Of a DNA stretch of 9,656 bases, positions 1-6,101 are shown piece after piece (position 1 is the stretch's first letter; every line of letters begins with the position of its first letter). Under the pieces are notes generated by a model, which made no database searches, was not told the origin of the DNA, and was given only the letters and a program-made list of their open reading frames with translations. The stretch is taken from the NCBI GenBank assembly GCA_964349885.1, contig CAYGIQ010000101.1, forward strand, positions 1 through 9,656, written 5' to 3'. Made by a program: the position numbers and the translations under genes. This DNA is from UBA1413 sp964349885. Lineage in GTDB: Bacteria; Bacteroidota; Bacteroidia; Bacteroidales; Prolixibacteraceae.

Positions 1-224
1 GATTTGGCACACACGTACCACTCATCTTCATCGGTAGCTGATTCTGTGATGGCTAAAATTTTGTCGAGTTCGGTTGGCACATCAATGACCGGCTCGCCAC
101 TTTCCCAATGGTCGTAATATTGCAAATAGATTTCATCAAACTGTGTACTAAAAAATTCCGCACAAGCTTCACCCCAAGCTTGATTGCGCTGACTATTGCC
201 AGGAAGTATGAGTAATTTTTTCAT
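1..224 (-). CDS. Probable alpha/beta hydrolase, N-terminal part, cut by the window edge
   Basis: The gene starts at an ATG at 224-222 and stays open to base 1, giving 75 residues. It begins MKKLLILPGNSQRNQAW, a short hydrophobic strand running straight into a Pro-Gly-Asn turn, as in the first strand and oxyanion region of small single-domain alpha/beta hydrolases. Around residues 40-53 it has DHWESGEPVIDVP. The last readable residues are DEWYVCAKS: a strand ending in Lys-Ser, where the nucleophile-elbow serine (GxSxG-like) would sit. The partial last codon begins TC, so it is Ser whatever the third base. There is no signal peptide or lipobox, so a cytoplasmic place is likely. It follows the SusC-like gene by 19 bases and is probably cotranscribed with it. 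It is not a SusD-like protein. The substrate is unknown, and the family call rests on the pattern of motifs only. Confidence 0.6.
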   Translation of the reverse strand, partial: MKKLLILPGNSQRNQAWGEACAEFFSTQFDEIYLQYYDHWESGEPVIDVPTELDKILAITESATDEDEWYVCAK

Positions 225-243
225 AATTTCTACATTTAAAAGG

Positions 244-3200
244 TTAAAAACTAACATTCACACCGAAGGTAAACGTCCTTGGTTTCGGATACTGGAAGAA
301 AAAGACGTTCTGCGACCAAAGGCTTGTTCCCGAAGTAGCTTCAGGGTCATATCCCTGGAAGTCTTTGGAATCGAGTACAAATGCGTTGTCGACACTTACA
401 TACAGTCTGAAATTGCTGATACCGTAACCGGCCAGACGGCTTTTATCTACGGTATAACCAAGTGCGAACAGATTACCCCTCAAATAAGAGGCGTCGGCTA
501 CCCAACGGTCGTCGGCGCGGCTGTTTTGACCAACACCGGCTAAACCTGCATTTCTCAGTTCCTGAACCATGGTATTCTGGTTGGTAGGTGTCCACGCTTC
601 GTACAATACGGTCTTGAGGCTGTTGCTCAAACCAGTTCTGTCTTCGGTTGAGTGGTAATATTGCTGAATAATGCTTCCTCCAATAACAAACTGCAGGTCG
701 GCAGTGAAATCAAAGTTTTTATACCTGAAATTGTTGATGAAACTTCCTGTCCAATCTGGCAAACCATTACCGAGAATTTCACGGTCGGTCGATCCTTTTG
801 CTTCTCCAGGTTTGGCACCAACTTTGGCAGCTTCAGCAGCCTCATCGGTTCCCCAGATGCCCAAACGACGGTAACCATAGTAGGATCCAAGGGGTTCGCC
901 AACGCGCAGAATGATGTTACCCGAAACCCATCCTTCGAGTAGGATGTCTTCGTTGTTGTCTCCCAACTGAACAATCTTATTCTGGTTGTAGTTGGTGTTG
1001 ATCGTAGTGCTCCAGTCAAAGTTGGCGCGCTCTACGTTGCGCGAGGTCAGCATCAAATCCATACCTTGGTTTTGAACTGAACCAATGTTGTACATTACCG
1101 AGTTGAAGCCAGTGGTGCGAGGAAGTGGTTTGGCCAACAACAGATCTGATGTCTTCTTGTTGTAGTAGTCGGCATCGAGCATCAATTTGTTGTTCCATAG
1201 ACCAACGTTCACTCCAATATCGAATTGTGCAGTCTTCTCCCATTTAAGATCGGGATTGGCAAGGTTGTTTACGAAAGTACTCGAAGCCCGAGTTCCGTTG
1301 ATCAGTGTTGTGCCTGCGTTTATTACACCAAGCGACTGATAAGTAGCAAGTTCCGAGTTTCCGGTAAGTCCGTAACTGGCATGGAGTTTCAGGTTGTTGA
1401 TGGTTTTTGAATCCTGCATGAACGATTCGTTCGAGATGATCCAGCCCAAACCTGATGAAGGGAAGAAGGCATATTTGTTGTTCTTACCAAACTTCGACGA
1501 TCCGTCAACCCTGGCGGTAATGGTGAGTAGATAGCGATTCTTGTATGCTTCGCTAACACGAACGAAATAGGAGTTCATAGCCCAACGGTTGTAGCTCGAA
1601 TTCGGCGTACTGGGAGTGGTTCCCACACCTAGATTGTTGTATTTGTAAAAATTGTCGGAGAAACCGCTGGTCGAGCTGCCGTGCGAGTTGAAGGTGCGCT
1701 CCTGCCAGCTAAGACCAAGGACAGCATTAAACCGATGGTTGTCAACTACTTTATCGTATGTTAGATAGGTTTCTTCCTGCCAGTAAAGCGACTCAACATT
1801 TGAGATAGAGGCGCTTCCGTTCGGGAATGAGATGTTTCTCAAATCGGTAGGAGAGTAGTTGGCATCTTTGCTGTGTTGATTGTCGAATCCGAGTTGGGTT
1901 TTAAGGTCTAACCCTTCGGCGAGGTGGAAAGTAAGTGCTGCATTTCCGAAAATCTGAGTCCTGAAACGATTGCGCTCTTGGGTTGTCAATACGTGCACAG
2001 GGTTGGCCATGCCTTCGTTACCATATCCAGGAGCATCGGCATTGTAGCTCCAACGTCCATCAGGGAATTTAACTGGTAAAATAGGAATCATTTCAATCAT
2101 GGACCTTCTTGGCATCTGATGACCACCTGTTTCTTCGGCTTCGTTGCCCCAAACTTTGTTCACCATTATGTTCATTCCAACCGATAGCCAATCTTTAACC
2201 TTGGAGTCGAATGTCATTTTGGTGTTAGCCCTTTTCAGGTATGAATTGAGCATAAGTCCCTGCATATCGCTATAGTTAATAAAGAATCCCGACGATGAGT
2301 TCTTGCCTCCTTGCTGAATGCTCAGCTGATGTGAATTGGAGTAGGCAGTACGGGTTGATTCGTCCTGCCAGTCGGTGTCGTACAAAGGACGGCCACTTGC
2401 GTCGAAAAGTTCGCGATTGCTGCGGTCAAGTACCGGGGCGACCGGATAGCGGGTGGGATTGTATTTAGCGGCATTGGCTGTTCCAATTTCCATAACCTGC
2501 ATATACTCTTCAGCATTCAGAAGTTCCATTTTTCGGGCCATAGTGCCTACACTGGCAAACCCGTTGTAAGAAACGATAACGCCCTCTTTGTCGTATCCCC
2601 TTTTTGTGGTAACCAAGATTACACCGTTGGCTCCACGTGCACCGTAAATGGCTGTTGCCGAAGCATCTTTTAATACTTCAATTCTTTCGATGTCGTTGGG
2701 GTTAACCAGCTGGAAATTTTCCATTACCACGCCGTCTACCACATACAATGGGTTCGAAGTAGTATTGATGGTACCTATGCCCCTGATGATTACCCTTGGC
2801 GTACCGGTTGGTGATCCTGAGTTGTTGAAAATGTTTACACCGGCAGCTTTACCCCTTAGGCCCTGTAGAGCGTTGAAGCTGGGTGATTTTAAAATGTCAT
2901 CTGAAGTTGCCACCGAAATGGAACCGGTAAGGTCCGATTTGCGCTGCACACCGTATCCAACGGCTACAACCTCTTCCAGACCGATGGTTTCATCTTCGAG
3001 GCTGATGTTAATGGTGGTTTGGTTGCCTACAACAACCTCCTGTGTCCTCATTCCTACGAAAGAGAATACAAGTGTGGCATTGGCCGGCAGATTGCCGATG
3101 TTGTAGTTACCACTCATATCGGTAATGGTGCCCATAGAGGTGCCCTTCACCAACACAGTAACACCGGGTAAAGCAAGTCCTGCCCGGTCGGTAATCCTTC

Positions 3201-3618
3201 CCGAAACACTTCTCTGCTGCTGACTGGCCGATGATGCCGCAGGAAGTTCGCGGCTCGAAAGAACAATCTGACGGTCGATGATGTTGTACGCTACGTTGTT
3301 ATGAGCAAAGAGCTGATCGAGCACCTGATTAATGTTTAGATCGCTGCCAGAGATATCCACCAGGCGGTCAACATCAACCAGTTTGCTGTTGTACAAAAAG
3401 AAAAATTCAGAGTTCTCTTCAATCTGATGCAGTACATCTTTGACCGATTGACCTCTTGAATCGAGATTCAACTTCGCATTCTGGGCATATGCCTCGATTG
3501 CATAAGTTTGAAAAACTCCAATTAGTAATGCAAGTAATGTTAGTTTCATAGTTCTAAAGACTTTTGATTTCCAGATGCTCAGCGCGCCCGGAAGGATCTT
3601 ACATTGAAATTTTTTCAT
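244..3618 (-). CDS. SusC/RagA-like TonB-dependent outer-membrane receptor with STN signalling domain
   Basis: This 1124-residue receptor should import a ligand, probably a glycan or its oligosaccharides, across the outer membrane using TonB energy. Domains in order are: a signal peptide (hydrophobic core about 25-40, likely cut after AYA near 45); an STN domain (about 48-122), which passes the signal to FecR; a carboxypeptidase-regulatory-like beta-sandwich (about 137-208); a segment EEVVAVGYG at 215-223, typical of the SusC linker; the plug (about 228-340, with RIEVLKDASATAIYGARGANG); then a beta-barrel to the terminal Phe of FGVNVSF, usual for BamA-assembled barrels. Length is normal. The ATG at 3618 gives a 23-residue extension before Met24; either start gives a signal sequence. 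It lies 189 bases after the FecR gene, the usual order for a sigma-regulated receptor. Unusually, no SusD-like gene follows. The ligand cannot be read from the sequence. Confidence 0.96.
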   Translation of the reverse strand: MKKFQCKILPGALSIWKSKVFRTMKLTLLALLIGVFQTYAIEAYAQNAKLNLDSRGQSVKDVLHQIEENSEFFFLYNSKLVDVDRLVDISGSDLNINQVLDQLFAHNNVAYNIIDRQIVLSSRELPAASSASQQQRSVSGRITDRAGLALPGVTVLVKGTSMGTITDMSGNYNIGNLPANATLVFSFVGMRTQEVVVGNQTTINISLEDETIGLEEVVAVGYGVQRKSDLTGSISVATSDDILKSPSFNALQGLRGKAAGVNIFNNSGSPTGTPRVIIRGIGTINTTSNPLYVVDGVVMENFQLVNPNDIERIEVLKDASATAIYGARGANGVILVTTKRGYDKEGVIVSYNGFASVGTMARKMELLNAEEYMQVMEIGTANAAKYNPTRYPVAPVLDRSNRELFDASGRPLYDTDWQDESTRTAYSNSHQLSIQQGGKNSSSGFFINYSDMQGLMLNSYLKRANTKMTFDSKVKDWLSVGMNIMVNKVWGNEAEETGGHQMPRRSMIEMIPILPVKFPDGRWSYNADAPGYGNEGMANPVHVLTTQERNRFRTQIFGNAALTFHLAEGLDLKTQLGFDNQHSKDANYSPTDLRNISFPNGSASISNVESLYWQEETYLTYDKVVDNHRFNAVLGLSWQERTFNSHGSSTSGFSDNFYKYNNLGVGTTPSTPNSSYNRWAMNSYFVRVSEAYKNRYLLTITARVDGSSKFGKNNKYAFFPSSGLGWIISNESFMQDSKTINNLKLHASYGLTGNSELATYQSLGVINAGTTLINGTRASSTFVNNLANPDLKWEKTAQFDIGVNVGLWNNKLMLDADYYNKKTSDLLLAKPLPRTTGFNSVMYNIGSVQNQGMDLMLTSRNVERANFDWSTTINTNYNQNKIVQLGDNNEDILLEGWVSGNIILRVGEPLGSYYGYRRLGIWGTDEAAEAAKVGAKPGEAKGSTDREILGNGLPDWTGSFINNFRYKNFDFTADLQFVIGGSIIQQYYHSTEDRTGLSNSLKTVLYEAWTPTNQNTMVQELRNAGLAGVGQNSRADDRWVADASYLRGNLFALGYTVDKSRLAGYGISNFRLYVSVDNAFVLDSKDFQGYDPEATSGTSLWSQNVFFFQYPKPRTFTFGVNVSF

Positions 3619-3807
3619 ACATTTGATTGGTTTTAAATTTTTTTATAAAATCATTGGTACACCTCTGTTTTAAGCGAGGGTATCGGAAGAATCGGAAGGA
3701 GGATGGGCCAACATTCTCCTTTCTTTTTTACAAAAATTCTTTTTAGGAATTAAAGCATAGGCATACGTTTTTTTGTAGTTGATATATTTTAAAAATTGAT
3801 TGAGTCG
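3619..3807 (-). promoter_or_regulatory. Leader region between fecR-like and susC-like genes, with hairpin and tandem 9-mer
   Basis: This spacer is a likely site for the promoter used by the cognate ECF sigma factor, because receptor genes of this kind usually have their own sigma-dependent start. It holds a near-perfect 10-base inverted repeat (AAGGAGGATG at 3696-3705, loop GGCCAA, CATTCTCCTT at 3712-3721). One position pairs as G-U in the plus strand and mismatches in the minus strand. Just beside it is a tandem repeat of two 9-mers differing at one base (ATCGGAAGA 3682-3690, ATCGGAAGG 3691-3699). No exact TAnnTTTG housekeeping -7 box was seen on the minus strand. The hairpin is not followed by a T run in the direction of transcription, so it is not a classical terminator. 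The regulatory role is inferred from position only. Confidence 0.35.
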
Positions 3808-4842
3808 CTAGTTACGTTTGCGTAGTATTATCCTCTTCTGTGTGAATACATCAAAGGCTTGTTTTTCTCGCGGAACTACCGTATAACGAAGCGGTGCCGA
3901 AAGGGTAAGCAGTTCAAGAATCTGATCGATCGACTCATCCTCAAAGGTGGCGGTGTAAATGTATTCTCTGATAGCAGGATTGTCGATCTCAATCGATACG
4001 TTGAACCAACGGTTGAGCTTCCGCACCACTTCATCCATCGCATCGTCTTTAAACATCAACCTGCCACCAATCCACGCGACATGTTTCTCGGTTTCGACCG
4101 ACGAAATGGCAATTGAGTTGTCATGGTAACAGTATAAGGCATGCTCGCCTGGCTTCATTTCAGAAAGCTTTTGTGGTGTTTGCATATTGCCGCTGGCAAG
4201 TTCAATTTTTCCTGATTGTAGAACAACTTCAGAACGCCCTTCGTGTTGGTAACTGATGATGTTAAACCGGGTTCCAAGGGCCCTAACGTGAAGCTTGCCA
4301 AAGGAGACTACAAATGGCCTTTCTGGATTGGTTTTTACATCAAAAAAGGCTTCGCCCGACAACTCAATATGTCGTAAATCTCCAGTAAATTCAGATGGAT
4401 AGGTGATGGTCGAGGAGGAGTTTAACCAAACCCGACTGCTGTCGGGTAAATAGAAATGAGCCTTCACTCCCGGAGGCGTCGAATAGGTATGCAGTGTTGG
4501 CTCCTCTATGGCTTTGTGTTCTCTATCCGATTTAAAGTAGAGCCAAACCGATGCCAAAATTATAGGTACCATTATTACTGCAGCAGCCCTTTGCCAGATC
4601 ATCAGGAAACTTGTAGGTGACCACAGACTAATCTTGCGGTGCACCCTACGCAGAGCCTTACCTGTGTCGAACCGTTGCATTTCGTCGAGCAGCTTGAGAG
4701 CCCTCCAGACTTTCTCTGCTTGTTCGAAGGTTATTTGGTTGTCGCTGCTCTGGTTTTTCCACAATTCTACCTCCCCAACTTCTTCGTTGGTGAGCGTTTG
4801 CTGGAAATATCCGGGCAGCAACGATTCTATATCTCTGTTCAT
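3808..4842 (-). CDS. FecR-like anti-sigma factor (FecR plus DUF4974)
   Basis: This 344-residue single-pass inner-membrane protein should hold the ECF sigma factor inactive, or help activate it, and receive the signal from the receptor's STN domain in the periplasm. Residues 1-75 are a cytoplasmic helical part (GYFQQTLTNEEVGEVELW) that would contact the sigma factor. One transmembrane helix lies at about 85-103 (AAAVIMVPIILASVWLYF). The periplasmic FecR domain follows, with LPDSSRVWLNSSSTITYPSEF-type sequence around 132-152, RHIELSGEAFFDV at 157-169 and FVVSFGKLHVRALGTRFNI ending at 195. The C-terminal DUF4974 part starts near 261 (LMFKDDAMDEVVRKLNRWF). The length is typical of Bacteroidota FecR proteins. 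It starts with ATG and ends with TAG. It sits downstream of the sigma gene but is parted from it by 296 bases with a terminator-like signal, which is longer than usual for this pair. Confidence 0.96.
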   Translation of the reverse strand: MNRDIESLLPGYFQQTLTNEEVGEVELWKNQSSDNQITFEQAEKVWRALKLLDEMQRFDTGKALRRVHRKISLWSPTSFLMIWQRAAAVIMVPIILASVWLYFKSDREHKAIEEPTLHTYSTPPGVKAHFYLPDSSRVWLNSSSTITYPSEFTGDLRHIELSGEAFFDVKTNPERPFVVSFGKLHVRALGTRFNIISYQHEGRSEVVLQSGKIELASGNMQTPQKLSEMKPGEHALYCYHDNSIAISSVETEKHVAWIGGRLMFKDDAMDEVVRKLNRWFNVSIEIDNPAIREYIYTATFEDESIDQILELLTLSAPLRYTVVPREKQAFDVFTQKRIILRKRN

Positions 4843-5138
4843 TCTCTAATTTTCCGATCTTTTGGTAATAAGACGACAACCTCTAACAAAACACATATAT
4901 CCAAACAAAAAATATTTTTGAAATTTTGGCATTGGATCCACCTTCTTTTCCCTTTTGCACGGATACATTTTTTTGATCTGACTCTATTTCGTACAAAAAA
5001 ACATTTTCTCAAATGTTGGATGCTTTGAGATTTTGTCGTTTGCAAAAAAAAAAGGATCATTTGATGGTTCGGCTAATCCATGATCGATTGGCGACAGGTT
5101 GGTTGTAAAGGTTCAATGCAGAAGAACATAGCAACCTG
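4843..5138. other. AT-rich gap between sigma and fecR-like genes
   Basis: The gap holds the hairpin and T10 run described separately, then about 200 bases of A/T-rich sequence that should carry a promoter for fecR if the terminator works. No exact TAnnTTTG box was found on the minus strand; the nearest is TATTTTTTG with one base too many. A 73-codon reading frame spans it (4839-5060, minus) and its TGA overlaps the fecR ATG as ATGA. However, it starts inside the terminator hairpin, runs through the T10 tract and encodes a low-complexity Lys/Arg/Phe-rich peptide with no recognisable domain, so I do not call it a gene. Confidence 0.5.
5044..5085 (-). terminator. Candidate Rho-independent terminator or attenuator after the sigma gene
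   Basis: On the minus strand GATCAT (5085-5080) is matched by ATGATC (5060-5055), with an alternative inner pairing of ATGG with CCAT, and the hairpin is followed after one C by ten T residues (5053-5044). The layout of hairpin then T run fits intrinsic termination. It lies 54 bases past the sigma stop codon and about 200 bases before the FecR start, so it would end or attenuate the sigma transcript before fecR. The stem is short (six pairs, or four plus four with a bulge), so strength is uncertain. Confidence 0.5.
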
Positions 5139-5687
5139 CTAAAGCATCATGGAAAGATATTGAGCCAGGTCGGTACGCAGAGATTTAAGGGCATTGCTTA
5201 TTTGCAGCTCAATTGTTCGTTTCGACAAGCCAAGACGGTCGGCGATTTGCTGATTGTTTGCACCCCCAACTCTGCTGAGCGTGAAGATTTCCCGGGTTCT
5301 GGGCGGGAGCTTTGCAAGCGCTTGATCGATAACCGATTGGAGTTCGGTTTCACTAAATTCCCAAAGGTCCTCTGGTAGTACATCTGAATGCGGCTGGATG
5401 CTGCCCAATGCATATCCCTGCTTAACCTTTTCGTGCTTTAAGAAGTCGAGGGCACTGTTTTTAACACAGGTGAACAGATATGACTTCAGGGATACGTCAA
5501 TTGATAAGTCCGGAGCATTGTTCCAAAGCTTGACAAAGAGATCCTGAACGATATCTTCCGCTGCCTGCGGGTTGTTGATATAACGGTTTACAAATGCACA
5601 CAATCCGGAATAGTAATAGCCAAAAATAAGGTTGAATGTGCCTTTATCTCTGTTTTTTACCCCGTTAATTAAAAAATTCTCCTTCAA
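5139..5687 (-). CDS. ECF (RpoE-like) RNA polymerase sigma factor
   Basis: This 182-residue sigma factor directs RNA polymerase to a small regulon, most likely the neighbouring receptor locus, under control of the FecR-like protein. Region 2 spans about residues 18-90, with YYYSGLCAFVNRYINNPQAA and EDIVQDLFVKLWNN at 44-57 (core binding and -10 recognition). Region 4 spans about 115-172, with LPPRTREIFTLSRVGGANNQQIADRLGLS and the helix-turn-helix ending KRTIELQISNALKSLR (-35 recognition). There is no region 1 or 3, as expected for the family. The start is odd: no ATG lies near the N-terminus. The best choice is TTG at 5687-5685, because an in-frame TGA lies three codons upstream and region 2 begins soon after. 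An AAGGAG sequence falls just inside the start rather than before it. The stop is TGA. Confidence 0.95.
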   Translation of the reverse strand: MKENFLINGVKNRDKGTFNLIFGYYYSGLCAFVNRYINNPQAAEDIVQDLFVKLWNNAPDLSIDVSLKSYLFTCVKNSALDFLKHEKVKQGYALGSIQPHSDVLPEDLWEFSETELQSVIDQALAKLPPRTREIFTLSRVGGANNQQIADRLGLSKRTIELQISNALKSLRTDLAQYLSMML

Positions 5688-5714
5688 TTGGCTTCAGATT
5701 GTGCGTAATCGGAG

Positions 5715-5722
5715 CAAATATA
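5715..5722 (-). promoter_or_regulatory. Candidate -7 box for the sigma gene
   Basis: The minus strand reads TATATTTG, an exact match to the Bacteroidota housekeeping -7 consensus TAnnTTTG. It lies 27 bases before the TTG start, giving a leader of roughly 20 bases. A TTG at 5741-5739 could act as -33, but its 16-base spacing is a little short. The octamer is simple enough to arise by chance in AT-rich DNA, so the call rests mainly on position. Confidence 0.45.
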
Positions 5723-5782
5723 ATGCAACAGCTGTTTACAATTCATGACGAATATAGGTAAAAATTGTTGGGCAATGATTAC

Positions 5783-5803
5783 ACATATTGCATAACAATA
5801 TGT
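5783..5803. repeat. Perfect 8-base inverted repeat upstream of the sigma gene
   Basis: ACATATTG (5783-5790) and CAATATGT (5796-5803) are exact reverse complements around a 5-base centre CATAA. The dyad lies about 60-80 bases upstream of the candidate -7 box of the sigma gene, a suitable place for a dimeric regulator. It is AT-rich and not followed by a T run, so a protein-binding site is more likely than a terminator. The binding protein is unknown. Confidence 0.4.
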
Positions 5804-6101
5804 TAATTAAAGGTTTTGCGTAAAATCACCCTCGTAATAAGACATAATTACTTGGTTGAATTTCGCTTCTGCAATTGGATGCTTCCAACATTCTTTCTCT
5901 GTAAAATTAGACACTGATAGCCTGTTGAGTCATCAATTTCGGTTGGCGCATTTTGCCGACTGCAACGCTCAACCTATGCTTCCCAAGGAGGGTAGGCCTT
6001 AGGGGTGACCATTATGGGCAGAGACCTAATACAGCCCAACATCGGCATGCACTGTGGGTATTTCTGTTTCCGTATAGGGCGGTTATTAAAAGCTCTTGGA
6101 T

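Larger units (their letters stand above)
5688..6101. other. 414-base intergenic region between GH92 and sigma genes
   Basis: No supported protein or RNA gene was found here. The region holds the candidate sigma promoter and the inverted repeat at 5783-5803. It also holds a small hairpin TTGGA-TGCT-TCCAA (5875-5888) and a more elaborate nested hairpin at 5941-5974: GGTTG/CAACC, GCG/CGC and inner TTGC/GCAA around CGACT, with a 4-base internal bulge and a 1-base bulge. The latter sits about 130 bases past the GH92 stop and has no T run, so it is not a standard terminator, though it may stabilise a 3' end. The part at about 5940-6100 is richer in G+C than the rest and could be remnant sequence, but I recognise nothing in it. 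Confidence 0.5.

Noticed and set aside
1..224. SusD-like lipoprotein, expected from position after a SusC-like gene
   Set aside because: The translation has no lipobox or SusD features; it looks like an alpha/beta hydrolase.
2648..3106. 152-codon plus-strand frame inside the receptor gene
   Set aside because: It is antisense to the well-conserved plug and carboxypeptidase-like domains; a shadow of the real coding frame.
4839..5060. 73-codon minus-strand frame whose TGA overlaps the fecR ATG (ATGA)
   Set aside because: It starts within the terminator hairpin, runs through the T10 tract and gives a low-complexity basic peptide with no domain. The overlap is likely chance.
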